A stretch of 13,318 nucleotides of DNA from Proteiniphilum sp. UBA4977 (lineage in GTDB: Bacteria > Bacteroidota > Bacteroidia > Bacteroidales > Dysgonomonadaceae), in contig DGZP01000012.1 of assembly GCA_002398565.1 (NCBI GenBank), positions 1-13,318 of the forward strand, written 5' to 3'. Position 1 is the stretch's first letter, and each line of letters begins with the position of its first letter. The notes beneath the pieces are model-generated. The model searched no databases. It was not told the DNA's origin and worked only from the letters and a program-made list of their open reading frames with translations. Shown piece after piece: positions 1 to 7,621 of this stretch. The translations under genes were made by a program, and so were the position numbers.

Positions 1-6
1 TTGCAT

Positions 7-2271
7 TTAAAATCTTATTGTGATGCTTGCCAGTGCGTTTGTTCCCGCCTGGGTAAAGTAACGCTTTTCATTAACCCGTTTCCCGTCCAGGTAGTAGCTA
101 TACCAATTGTAACCGTTTGTTTCGTACTCCACATTAAACAGGTTGTTTACCCAGACACCCAGGGTCACCGACTCGAGATGGGGAAGATCAAAGGAGTAGC
201 TTGCGCGCAGGTTGTTCACGAAATAGGCATCAATACTGCGTTGCTTGCTGGAGGTGTTATCCAGATACTGTTGCCCCACATAATTGCTGTGCAGGGCTGT
301 TTCGAAACCGCGGTAGGAGAACGAAAGGATGCTGTTGGCGATGATGTCGGGGGAGTAGGCGATGTTCGTGTTACCCAGCTCGTTGGATCGGGAGTCGACC
401 CAGTTCCAATCTGCATCGTATACATCGACATCCTGCTCCACAAAATTCTTAATCTTGTTTTGACTGAATGTGACGTTGCCATCCCAACGCAATAAGGGGC
501 TTATTTGTACGCCTCCGGTCAGTTCGATTCCCGCGCGGTGGCTGTCGGGTATATTGGTCGTTAGCATCTCTCCTATTTCGCTGATTTTCCCTGTGAGAAT
601 CAACTGGTTGTTGTATTTCATATAATAAATATTCGCACCGAAACTGGCGACAGGAGATTGATATCGGTATCCTATTTCGGTATCGTACAACCGCTCACTG
701 GTAGGCTTGTCGTTGGGTCCCGCGTCGGTGTAGTTGTTCCTGTTTGGTTCACGGTTGGCCACGGAGAATGAAGCGTAGAGGTTGTTCCGGTTATTCAACC
801 GGTAGGTTGTACCCACTTTGGGGTTGAAGAAGGAGAAGGTATGCTCTTGCGTGATATCGCGCATCGCGTTTGCCGTTTCATCGTATTTATCATCCTTGCC
901 CCGCATGTCATACGCTATGTAGCGGTATTGTGCATCGGCATATACAAACAGATCACGTATCGGCTCCACATTTAATTTCAGGTAAATGTTTGCATCATTT
1001 TTTTTACTTTTGCTGCGATACCACTCTTTGTCGGGGTCGAAACTGTTTGGATGGCGTACCCACAAGACTTTCCCGAAGTGATCACCTTCATACGAATTTG
1101 CGCCTCCACCGAAGATCAATCCGAGTTGCTCCCGTGTATAATTCAGCGCGAAGGTGGCTCCGTAGAAGTCGTTATCGAGCCATTTTTGGCGGATAAGATC
1201 CGTTTTTTTCCGTTCCACGCCGTTTTCCACGGCAGGGGTGAGCAGGTATTCAACATACTTCCGGTCTGTTCGGTATTCCTCATAAAAGCCCTTCCCCGCC
1301 GTGTAATGCAAAGCTGCGTTAAGATACAGGGATGGGGAGAACTGATGCATGGCATGCAGTTGGTAATGTGTTTGGGTATAATTGTCGGTTTGGTTATTGT
1401 AGAACTTCACATGGCCTTCGTCATCGGTATACCGCCCCAAATCGTTGTAGCTGCGTGAGTAGTTCAATGGATCGCGTCGCACCAGATCCAGGTCTACACC
1501 GTTCCAGGCCTGGTATGTTTTTTCTTTCCCTCCGAATGTGACAAATTTAAGAACGGTATTTTCAGCCAGATATGCTCCGGCGAGATAATATGAGCGCATG
1601 TTTACCGATGCCCTGTCGATATACCCGTCGGAGGCGATTGTTGAATACCGTCCATCTATGGCGAAACGGTTGTTGATAAGGCCTGTACCCGCTTTCAATG
1701 TGTTGCGGCTGGTATTGAATGAGCCGTAGGATGAGCCAATTTCGGCATATGGCAACCGGCTCACGTTCTCGGTCTGCATGTTCACGCTCGCGCCGAATGT
1801 TGCGGCACCGCTTGTGGATGTTCCCACGCCCCGTTGTACCTGGATGGAAGAGAGAGAAGAGGCGAAATCGGGCATATTGACAAAGAAAACACCATGTGAT
1901 TCCGAATCATTCAAAGGTACGCCGTTTACGGTGATGTTGATACGATTGGCATCCGTCCCGCGTATGCGAAAGCCGGTGTAGCCGATACCTGTGCCGGCAT
2001 CGGAGGTAACGATAACAGAGGGTTCGAGAGACAAAATGTAGGGAATGTCTTGTCCCGAATTGCGTTCGGAGATAGCACTCCCGGTAATGTTGCTGTGTGT
2101 CACGGGTGTGTTGCTTCCTGCCCTTGTAGCCGAGACAACCACCTCTTCGAGCTGGATGTGATTGAGGCTGTCGGGCGCTGCTGCTTCCACTGGTGAGGAT
2201 CCGGAATTGGCCGAGGCCTGATAACCTGCTGATAGGCTTATCAGCATAAACAATAAAAATACCTTTTTCAT
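7..2271 (-). CDS. TonB-dependent outer-membrane receptor, probable thiamine (or precursor) importer
   Basis: The product is a 754-residue TonB-dependent receptor of usual family length. A signal peptide covers residues 1 to about 21 (MKKVFLLFMLISLSAG, then a small-residue cleavage region). A TonB-box-like segment (LEEVVVSA) sits at 41-48. A plug domain spans about 50-165, with FRIRGTDANRINITVNGVPL inside it, and the rest is a 22-strand-type barrel ending in Phe (ITIRF). The frame stays open upstream to 2478, but those codons run through a TPP riboswitch, so the start at 2271 next to the signal peptide is chosen. Such receptors bind substrate at the cell surface and import it using TonB-ExbBD energy. 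The riboswitch implies thiamine or a thiamine precursor; TPP-controlled receptors of this kind are known in Bacteroides. A partner such as a PnuT-type inner-membrane transporter would lie beyond position 1 and is not visible. Receptor class is near certain; substrate is inferred from regulation only. Confidence 0.93.
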   Translation of the reverse strand: MKKVFLLFMLISLSAGYQASANSGSSPVEAAAPDSLNHIQLEEVVVSATRAGSNTPVTHSNITGSAISERNSGQDIPYILSLEPSVIVTSDAGTGIGYTGFRIRGTDANRINITVNGVPLNDSESHGVFFVNMPDFASSLSSIQVQRGVGTSTSGAATFGASVNMQTENVSRLPYAEIGSSYGSFNTSRNTLKAGTGLINNRFAIDGRYSTIASDGYIDRASVNMRSYYLAGAYLAENTVLKFVTFGGKEKTYQAWNGVDLDLVRRDPLNYSRSYNDLGRYTDDEGHVKFYNNQTDNYTQTHYQLHAMHQFSPSLYLNAALHYTAGKGFYEEYRTDRKYVEYLLTPAVENGVERKKTDLIRQKWLDNDFYGATFALNYTREQLGLIFGGGANSYEGDHFGKVLWVRHPNSFDPDKEWYRSKSKKNDANIYLKLNVEPIRDLFVYADAQYRYIAYDMRGKDDKYDETANAMRDITQEHTFSFFNPKVGTTYRLNNRNNLYASFSVANREPNRNNYTDAGPNDKPTSERLYDTEIGYRYQSPVASFGANIYYMKYNNQLILTGKISEIGEMLTTNIPDSHRAGIELTGGVQISPLLRWDGNVTFSQNKIKNFVEQDVDVYDADWNWVDSRSNELGNTNIAYSPDIIANSILSFSYRGFETALHSNYVGQQYLDNTSSKQRSIDAYFVNNLRASYSFDLPHLESVTLGVWVNNLFNVEYETNGYNWYSYYLDGKRVNEKRYFTQAGTNALASITIRF

Positions 2272-2287
2272 TTTCTTAAAAATTTTA

Positions 2288-2316
2288 GATGAATCTTGCC
2301 ATACAGCGGATTCATC
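2288..2316 (-). promoter_or_regulatory. Hairpin in the receptor leader, candidate riboswitch expression platform
   Basis: On the minus strand, GATGAATC (2316-2309) and GATTCATC (2295-2288) form a perfect 8-bp stem with a 13-nt loop. It lies between the TPP aptamer and the receptor start, ending 16 nt before the ATG at 2271. A short A/T stretch containing TTTTT follows. It could be a weak intrinsic terminator or a structure that hides the translation start. How the aptamer would control it cannot be shown by eye. Confidence 0.5.
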
Positions 2317-2389
2317 GGTTGTTAGTGAAATAAAAAAGGGGAATAATATAAGATGTATACCATAGAAAGCGTCACTGGAACGTGAGCAC

Positions 2390-2480
2390 TTTTTTTTCCC
2401 TCCGCCGGCATTATCCGGATCAGGTAATTTGGGTATGATCTCAGCCCGTATATGTGGGGCACCCCTGTTAAGGGGCAAAG
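2390..2480 (-). promoter_or_regulatory. TPP riboswitch (THI element)
   Basis: Read on the minus strand, the conserved TPP aptamer elements occur in order. They are AGGGGTGCCCC (2466-2456), a P3-like hairpin GCCC...GGGC, the T-loop-like CTGAGA (2444-2439), ACCC that can pair back with GGGGT, and CCTGATCCGGATAATGCCGG followed by CGGAGGGA (2424-2397). CCGG-ATAATG-CCGG forms the pyrophosphate-side hairpin. The aptamer lies about 120 nt upstream of the receptor start at 2271, on the same strand. When TPP is plentiful this class normally lowers expression of thiamine synthesis or uptake genes, so the receptor should be induced by thiamine starvation. The closing helix P1 looks weak in this copy; the rest matches the family closely. 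Confidence 0.95.
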
Positions 2481-2506
2481 GTAAGTACTTTTATACAATA
2501 AACAAT
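2476..2506 (-). promoter_or_regulatory. Probable promoter of the riboswitch-receptor transcript
   Basis: On the minus strand, ATTG (2506-2503) is followed by 19 bases and a perfect Bacteroidetes -7 element, TACCTTTG (2483-2476). The -33 box matches TTTG at three of four positions. A start a few bases downstream would open the transcript at the edge of the TPP aptamer, leaving almost no leader before it. Confidence 0.5.
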
Positions 2507-2595
2507 GAATCCGGACATTTTAACATCTTGAACGGCTCCCACATGTATCATTCTGTTTCTTCATATACCTCACCTTTCAAATAATTGAGGCTGGA

Positions 2596-2628
2596 TTTGA
2601 ATTATCTGCTTATTTATTTGTAATTTCG
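2596..2628 (+). promoter_or_regulatory. Candidate promoter of the (p)ppGpp synthetase/hydrolase gene
   Basis: TTTG (2596-2599), 21 bases, then TAATTTCG (2621-2628), which matches the Bacteroidetes -7 consensus TAnnTTTG at all but one defined position. It lies about 40 bases before the ATG at 2670. Nothing else is recognised between 2507 and 2669. Confidence 0.35.
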
Positions 2629-2669
2629 TTCACTTTAAACGTTGGGGCTTTAAAATTGTCGAACAAACG

Positions 2670-4952
2670 ATGAGTGACGAAGATAAACTGACAGTGGAAG
2701 ATCAGATGATTGAAGAGGAATTTCAGGGGTTACTGAATGACTACCTGAATTCCAATCATCGGCGGAAGGTGGATATCATCACCCGGGCTTTTAACATGGC
2801 GAAGGAGGCACATAAAGGTGCCCGGCGCCGGTCGGGTGAGCCTTATATTATACACCCCCTGTCGGTAGCCCGCATTGTTTCCCGGGAGATGGGACTGGGG
2901 TCGACTTCCATCTCTGCCTCGTTGCTTCATGATGTGGTGGAAGATACCGACTACACTGTGGAAGATATACGTGCCCTGTTTGGCGACAAGATTGCGCAGA
3001 TTGTGGACGGACTGACCAAGATATCGAGCGGAATGTTCGGGGAAAACGTGTCGGCACAGGCTGAGAATTTCAGGAAGTTGCTGCTCACCATGTCCGACGA
3101 TATCCGGGTGATTCTGATCAAGATAGCCGATCGTTTGCACAATATGCGCACACTTTCTTCCATGGCGCCTACCAAACAGTTCAAAATTACCGGCGAGACA
3201 TTATATATATATGCCCCGCTGGCTCACCGGCTGGGGCTGTTTGCCATCAAAACCGAACTGGAAGAGCTCTGTTTCAAGTATGAACATCCCGAAGCTTTTG
3301 CCGACCTTACTAGAAAGATTGAAGAGACGGCGCCTGAACGCAATAAAGTTTACGAGCATTTTGCAGTCCCGGTAGTCAGGGCTCTCGATAAGATGGATAT
3401 CACCTACGAAATGCGAGCCCGTGTAAAATCGGTATACTCCATCTGGAATAAGATGCAGACCAAGGGTATTGAATTCGGTGAGGTGTATGACCTCTTCGCG
3501 GTGCGTATCATTTTTGAGGTCTTCCCCGGTATGGACGAGAAAAAACAGTGCTGGGATATTTATTCGGCCATCACCGATATCTATAAGCTACGTCCCGACC
3601 GTATACGGGACTGGGTAAGCCATCCTAAGGCAAACGGCTATCAGGCTCTCCACCTCACCGTAATGGGGCCCGATGGGAAGTGGATTGAGATACAGATCAG
3701 AAGTCGCCGGATGGATGATATTGCTGAAAAAGGTTTTGCAGCACACTGGAAATATAAGGAAAACAGGATTGAAGAAGACAATGAACTGGATAAATGGTTG
3801 AAAACCATACAGGAGATACTCTCTAATCCGAATCCCAATGCCATTGACTTTCTGGATACGGTGAAGATGAATCTTTTCTCATCGGAAATATTCGTGTTTA
3901 CCCCCAAGGGGGAAATAAAAACGCTGCCGCAGGGTGCCACCGCACTCGATTTTGCCTATACCATCCATACCCGCATTGGTGATCATTGTCTGGGGGCGAA
4001 GGTAAACCATACCCTGGTGCCACTTAGCCAACAGCTTCGCAGCGGTGATCAGATAGAAATACTTACCTCCCAGTCGGTCAACCCCCAGCCTGAGTGGCTT
4101 AACTTCGTGACGACAGCCAAGGCACGGACAAAGATTGAGGCCTCTTTGCGCCGACAGCGCCGCCGCATTGCAGAGATTGGAAAAAATATGCTTGAAGAGT
4201 TGTTCAACAAGGAACCCATAGACAATACTTTGTTCAACAAGATTCTGCATGCCTACAAAGCCGAGAATAAGGAAGACCTTTATTTTCTGATCGGAAACAA
4301 CGACATAACACTACCGGCCAGTAAAAATGCTTTTTTTAAGATAAGGGAGGAACCGGAAAAACAGGACAATCTGTTTGTGCGTTACATGAAGCAGGCCATG
4401 AATGCCATCAAGAAGCCTTCGTCCGATCAGAGAGGCATGAAGAAAGACGTTGAACCGCCCACTCTGAGGCCGGAACAGGAGAAATTCAGTGTGAACAGGA
4501 AAGAGGTTTTCCAGCTTACCGAAGTGAAGTTCCGGAAAAACTTTATTGTACCTGCATGTTGTAACCCGTTGCCGGGCGACGATGTATTTGGGTATGTCAC
4601 GGAGAAGGAAGAGGTGGAAGTGCACAAACGTTCCTGTCAGACAGGACTGAAGCTGAAATCGAGTTTTGGCGACCGCATTATTGCCGTGGCGTGGGGCGAC
4701 TACCGTCAGTACTCATTCCTAGCCTCCATCGCGTTTACCGGGATCGACCGGATCGGTATTCTCGGCTCCATCCTGGCCAAGCTCGCAGAAGATGTGGTGG
4801 TAAACATACAAAGTGTGAATGTGTCTTCAAAAGATGGTATCTTTGAGGGAATCTTTAACCTGCACGTGCACAGTGCGGAAGAAGTGAATCAACTCTGTGC
4901 CAAGATAGCAAAAGTGGACGGCGTAAGCACCGTCCACAGATCTCCTCTTTAA
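2670..4952 (+). CDS. Bifunctional (p)ppGpp synthetase/hydrolase (RelA/SpoT family)
   Basis: This 760-residue long RSH protein makes and degrades the alarmone (p)ppGpp in the cytoplasm, controlling the stringent response. The order is as in full-length Rel. An HD hydrolase domain covers about 30-200, with H62, HD at 87-88, ED at 91-92 and IADRLHN around D154. The synthetase domain covers about 240-365, with YSIWNKMQ, the HPKANGYQALH region and EIQIRSRRMDDIAEKGFAAHW. A TGS domain covers about 405-468 (FVFTPKGE ... LRSGDQIEILTS), followed by a helical region. A conserved-cysteine domain follows (ACC at 629-631, H652, C656), and an ACT domain at about 682-756. The hydrolase residues are intact, so both activities are expected, although this is judged from motifs only. 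It is divergent from the thiamine receptor and convergent with the next operon. Full length and ordinary for the family; rel or spoT naming is left open. Confidence 0.95.
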   Translation: MSDEDKLTVEDQMIEEEFQGLLNDYLNSNHRRKVDIITRAFNMAKEAHKGARRRSGEPYIIHPLSVARIVSREMGLGSTSISASLLHDVVEDTDYTVEDIRALFGDKIAQIVDGLTKISSGMFGENVSAQAENFRKLLLTMSDDIRVILIKIADRLHNMRTLSSMAPTKQFKITGETLYIYAPLAHRLGLFAIKTELEELCFKYEHPEAFADLTRKIEETAPERNKVYEHFAVPVVRALDKMDITYEMRARVKSVYSIWNKMQTKGIEFGEVYDLFAVRIIFEVFPGMDEKKQCWDIYSAITDIYKLRPDRIRDWVSHPKANGYQALHLTVMGPDGKWIEIQIRSRRMDDIAEKGFAAHWKYKENRIEEDNELDKWLKTIQEILSNPNPNAIDFLDTVKMNLFSSEIFVFTPKGEIKTLPQGATALDFAYTIHTRIGDHCLGAKVNHTLVPLSQQLRSGDQIEILTSQSVNPQPEWLNFVTTAKARTKIEASLRRQRRRIAEIGKNMLEELFNKEPIDNTLFNKILHAYKAENKEDLYFLIGNNDITLPASKNAFFKIREEPEKQDNLFVRYMKQAMNAIKKPSSDQRGMKKDVEPPTLRPEQEKFSVNRKEVFQLTEVKFRKNFIVPACCNPLPGDDVFGYVTEKEEVEVHKRSCQTGLKLKSSFGDRIIAVAWGDYRQYSFLASIAFTGIDRIGILGSILAKLAEDVVVNIQSVNVSSKDGIFEGIFNLHVHSAEEVNQLCAKIAKVDGVSTVHRSPL

Positions 4953-4977
4953 AAATTACACCGGGCGAAACCGGCAT
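4951..4977 (-). terminator. Weak candidate terminator of the three-gene envelope operon
   Basis: On the minus strand, ATGCCGG (4977-4971), a 6-nt loop and CCGGTGT (4964-4958) form a 7-bp stem with two G-U pairs, followed by AATTTTT. It lies just past the stop codon at 4986 and overlaps the stop of the convergent (p)ppGpp gene. The fold is short, so confidence is low. Confidence 0.3.
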
Positions 4978-4985
4978 GAACGGGT

Positions 4986-5369
4986 TTATCTCTTCGTTTT
5001 TCTTTTTCTTCCAAAAAGGAACGAACTTACTTTTTTTGCAGCAAAGGCGAGTATGGCCGGTTTTGCTATTCCCCAGGCGATGGATCCTATCAGTGGCATA
5101 TTCGATAACGCGAAGTTTATCCAGGGATTTGCCCTTTTGGTGACAAACGGCGTGAGGGCGTGGGAAGATCCTCCAGACAAATTATCCATTGTTTCAGCAA
5201 TTTTCGTCTTGACCGAGGAGGACACCCCTTTGGTGAGCATCGATCCCCAGTTGTCGTTCAGGTACTGTAGTTGATAAGCGAGTCGCCGGCTGGCAATGGC
5301 ACGTTCCTCTCTCAATCGTTTTTTTTCCAAACGCAGTTCTTCGAGCGGAGTTAGTTTATAAGTACTCAT
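4986..5369 (-). CDS. Unknown basic membrane-associated protein, third gene of the YtxH/holin-X-like operon
   Basis: The product has 127 residues and I do not recognise a named family. Residues 6-40 are rich in Leu, Glu, Lys and Arg (LEELRLEKKRLREERAIASRR) and should form a helix or coiled coil. Residues 85-118 are largely hydrophobic (MPLIGSIAWGIAKPAILAFA) and could make one or two membrane passes. The tail GRKRKTKR is strongly basic and probably cytoplasmic. Its ATG overlaps the stop of the upstream gene by ATGA, so the two are almost certainly cotranscribed and translationally coupled. The position as last gene after a YtxH-like and a YqjE-like gene recalls yqjK in the enterobacterial yqjD-yqjE-yqjK cluster, but that is an analogy of layout and not demonstrated homology. 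It is real because of the coupling and the coherent composition. Confidence 0.85.
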   Translation of the reverse strand: MSTYKLTPLEELRLEKKRLREERAIASRRLAYQLQYLNDNWGSMLTKGVSSSVKTKIAETMDNLSGGSSHALTPFVTKRANPWINFALSNMPLIGSIAWGIAKPAILAFAAKKVSSFLFGRKRKTKR

Positions 5370-5743
5370 TTCTTGCTGTTTTTGTCATCATTATTGTCGT
5401 TCTCCATGAGAAACCGTATCACACGGCTGGTGAATCTTTTTCTGAACGGCCTTCCTGAAGCCAGGATAATGAGGAATACAAGCAGCGTAAACGCTGCTAC
5501 GATACCGAATCCTAGCCAGATGCTCTGCAGAACTTCACCCAGATAAAGTCCTGCTGTTACCAAAATGAACAAAAGTGCGAATAGCGCTGTGGCGGCTAAA
5601 ATGAAACCGTATAAGATAGTCGATGCACTCAGGCTGATTTTTTCATACGCTTCCAGTTTTCCGAGCTCAAGGGTACTGGTGATAAATTTGGCTATATCAT
5701 TCCGCATCTCCTCGAACAACGTACTTACTTTTTTTTCTTCCAT
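5366..5743 (-). CDS. YqjE / holin-X-like membrane protein
   Basis: This 125-residue protein has an amphipathic N-terminal helix (residues 5-36, containing FEEMRNDIAKFITSTLELGKLEAYEK in two halves), then two membrane segments at about 40-68 and 74-96. The C-terminus is charged (RPFRKRFTSRVIRF, then an Asn/Asp/Lys tail). This plan matches the family annotated as phage holin family or Holin_X (YqjE-like). Despite that name, the family is chromosomal in many bacteria and no phage genes surround it. Its biochemical role is not established; E. coli relatives sit in stress-responsive, stationary-phase envelope clusters. It follows the YtxH-like gene after 25 bases and overlaps the next gene by ATGA, so it is the middle member of a three-gene operon. 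Confidence 0.87.
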   Translation of the reverse strand: MEEKKVSTLFEEMRNDIAKFITSTLELGKLEAYEKISLSASTILYGFILAATALFALLFILVTAGLYLGEVLQSIWLGFGIVAAFTLLVFLIILASGRPFRKRFTSRVIRFLMENDNNDDKNSKK

Positions 5744-5768
5744 CGTCTCCCGGGGGTTTGAAAATCAT

Positions 5769-6011
5769 TTATTGTTTGGCAAGCTCTTTCTTTGCAATTT
5801 CTGCAATGTCATCGATATCTTCCTTTAAATCATGCACTTCACTTTTGCCTTTGTAGATGGCAGACTTTACGTTTGCTTTTATCTTATCTGCAAGCTCATT
5901 GGCCTGTTCAAGCCATTCTTCACGCTTATCGGTCCCCATAATGTAGCCTACGGCAGCACCCAGTGCAATGCCAATTCCTAAACCTAATAATAATTTTGCT
6001 TCTGATTTCAT
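5769..6011 (-). CDS. YtxH-like small membrane protein
   Basis: The product has 80 residues. A glycine-rich membrane segment occupies about 7-27 (LLLGLGIGIALGAAVGYIMG), followed by a cytoplasmic amphipathic helix rich in Lys, Glu and Asp (residues 30-80). The Gly-rich transmembrane segment followed by a long charged helix is typical of YtxH-domain proteins, which are linked to general stress in Firmicutes and common but poorly understood in Bacteroidetes. It heads the operon with the YqjE-like and basic proteins. The ATG at 6011 directly precedes the membrane segment, leaving no room for an alternative start. No good TTTG/TAnnTTTG promoter is visible upstream (6012-6100); an alternative sigma factor or a degenerate promoter is possible. 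Confidence 0.88.
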   Translation of the reverse strand: MKSEAKLLLGLGIGIALGAAVGYIMGTDKREEWLEQANELADKIKANVKSAIYKGKSEVHDLKEDIDDIAEIAKKELAKQ

Positions 6012-6162
6012 AATTTTTGCGTTTAATGGTGAATACTTTTTTATACTATAGTCGGTTCGTTCATTGAAAACCTCATTACTAAAGCATTTTGGCTTCCTAC
6101 ATGAATGTAAAACGTTTTTTTGCCAAAATTGTTTTTACAAATGCATGGGAATCTGTTCCGGG

Positions 6163-7512
6163 TCAATCGGCATCCACGGAAGTCCCAAGCAATGTGGCCG
6201 GGGTGAAGCCGGTTATCTTCACCTTCACAAATTCCCCTATACGGTGGTTCTTTTTATCAATAATGACCACTTTATTCTGGTCTGTACGACCAAAAAGTTG
6301 TTCACGGGAGCGTTTTGAGAAACCTTCAGTCAGTATTTCAAATTCCTTTCCCATATCCTTCTCGTTGCTTTGGCGTGACAACTCCAGCTGCAAGTCGATG
6401 ATCTCCTGCAGGCGGCGGTTTTTAATCTCTTCGGGTATATTGTCTTCCAGCCTTTTTGCCGCGTAGGTACCCGGCCGCTCCGAATATTTGAACATGAATG
6501 CCGAATCGAATCCTACTTCCTTCATCAGTGACAGCGTTTCCTGGTGATCTTCTTCTGTTTCGGCATGAAAACCACACATGATGTCGGTCGACAGGCCGCA
6601 TCCGGGGATGATCCGTTTTATGGCAGCAATTCTTTCGAGATACCATTCCCTGTTATAGCGCCGGTTCATCAGCTTGAGCATACGTGAGCTTCCCGACTGC
6701 ACGGGCAGGTGGATGTAGTTGCACAGGTTCTTGTATCGGGCAATGGTTTCCAGGGTTTCGTCGTTCATGTCCCATGGATGTGAAGTGGTAAAGCGGATGC
6801 GCATTTCGGGTGCTTCTTCCGACACCATGGCCAGCAATTCATGGAAACCAATGGTTTTACCATCCTCATGGTAGCGGTATGAATTTACATTCTGTCCCAG
6901 AAGAATGGCTTCCCTGAATCCTTTGTCGCGCATGATACGCAACTCGTTGAGGATACTCTCCGGCTCGCGGCTTCGTTCCCGCCCACGCGTGAAAGGTACG
7001 ATACAGTAGGTGCAAAACTTGTCACAGCCACGCATAATTGAGATGTATCCGGAGATATTGCTTCCTTCAAGCTTCAATGGAACCACATCCTTGTAGGTCT
7101 CCGTTTTTGAAAGTTCGATGTTCATTGCTTTTTCACCACGCTCAGCAGCGCCCACCAGGTTTGGAAGATCGAGATAGGCGTCGGGCCCTGCCACCACATC
7201 CACATGGTAGCGGTCTATCAGTTCAGATTTGGCCCGTTCTGCCATACATCCCAGTACACCCACAATAAGGTGATCTTTTCGTTTTCTTTTCAATGAATTG
7301 AAATATTCCAGACGCTGAATTACTTTCTGCTCTGCGTTTTCCCTGATGGAACAGGTGTTCACGAAAATGGCGTCCGCATCCCGGTCATTATCCGTCAGTG
7401 TGTAGCCGTCCATTTCCATGATGGAAGCCACTACCTCGGTGTCGGCCACGTTCATCTGGCAACCATAAGTTTCAATAAAAAGTTTTTTATCTGTTGTTTT
7501 ATCTGTTTGCAT
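6163..7512 (-). CDS. miaB: tRNA-2-methylthio-N6-dimethylallyladenosine synthase MiaB
   Basis: This 449-residue radical-SAM methylthiotransferase adds the 2-methylthio group to i6A37 in tRNAs that read UNN codons. The N-terminal UPF0004 domain carries the three auxiliary-cluster cysteines: C18 (ETYGCQMN), C54 (NTCSIRENA) and C89 (VLGCMAERAK). The radical-SAM CxxxCxxC is at C163, C167 and C170 (RGCDKFCTYCIVPFTRGRE). A C-terminal TRAM domain, from about residue 385, ends with FTPATLLGTSVDAD. CSIRENAEQKV and the RGRERSR segment favour MiaB over MtaB or RimO. Length is normal and all key residues are present. The start at 7512 leaves a short Lys/Thr-rich lead before LFIETYGC, which is usual. It is transcribed alone, away from the putative small RNA gene on the other strand; no clear minus-strand consensus promoter was found upstream. 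Confidence 0.96.
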   Translation of the reverse strand: MQTDKTTDKKLFIETYGCQMNVADTEVVASIMEMDGYTLTDNDRDADAIFVNTCSIRENAEQKVIQRLEYFNSLKRKRKDHLIVGVLGCMAERAKSELIDRYHVDVVAGPDAYLDLPNLVGAAERGEKAMNIELSKTETYKDVVPLKLEGSNISGYISIMRGCDKFCTYCIVPFTRGRERSREPESILNELRIMRDKGFREAILLGQNVNSYRYHEDGKTIGFHELLAMVSEEAPEMRIRFTTSHPWDMNDETLETIARYKNLCNYIHLPVQSGSSRMLKLMNRRYNREWYLERIAAIKRIIPGCGLSTDIMCGFHAETEEDHQETLSLMKEVGFDSAFMFKYSERPGTYAAKRLEDNIPEEIKNRRLQEIIDLQLELSRQSNEKDMGKEFEILTEGFSKRSREQLFGRTDQNKVVIIDKKNHRIGEFVKVKITGFTPATLLGTSVDAD

Positions 7513-7586
7513 GATTCATTTTTTTAGCTGCGATTGATTTTTTTATCTGCCGAAATGTTAAAATATTCATTTTGTGGATGGAAAAG

Positions 7587-7617
7587 TTGGATATAAATAT
7601 TCAATGTCCTATTTTTG
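7587..7617 (+). promoter_or_regulatory. Promoter-like element upstream of the orphan terminator
   Basis: TATTTTTG (7610-7617) is a perfect match to the Bacteroidetes -7 box. A partial -33 box (TTGG at 7587-7590, or GTTG one base earlier) lies 19 or 20 bases upstream. The predicted start is near 7622. No protein gene begins before the strong terminator at 7668-7702, so this promoter would make a very short RNA. Confidence 0.45.
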
Positions 7618-7621
7618 TAAT

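Noticed and set aside
1..1541. Several plus-strand frames of 69 to 164 residues
   Set aside because: All are antisense to the receptor barrel and show no protein family features.
2272..2478. In-frame N-terminal extension of the TonB-dependent receptor
   Set aside because: These codons run through the TPP aptamer and put 69 residues before a good signal peptide at 2271. They are leader RNA, not protein.
5366..5743. Prophage remnant suggested by the holin-like protein
   Set aside because: No lysin, capsid, integrase or attachment site is nearby. The YqjE/holin-X family is chromosomal and the operon context is envelope-related.
6086..6129. ATTTTGGC ... GCCAAAAT, an 8-bp stem with a 28-nt loop downstream of miaB
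   Set aside because: The loop is long and no T-tract follows on either strand at the right place. It may contribute to 3' structure but is not a supportable terminator.
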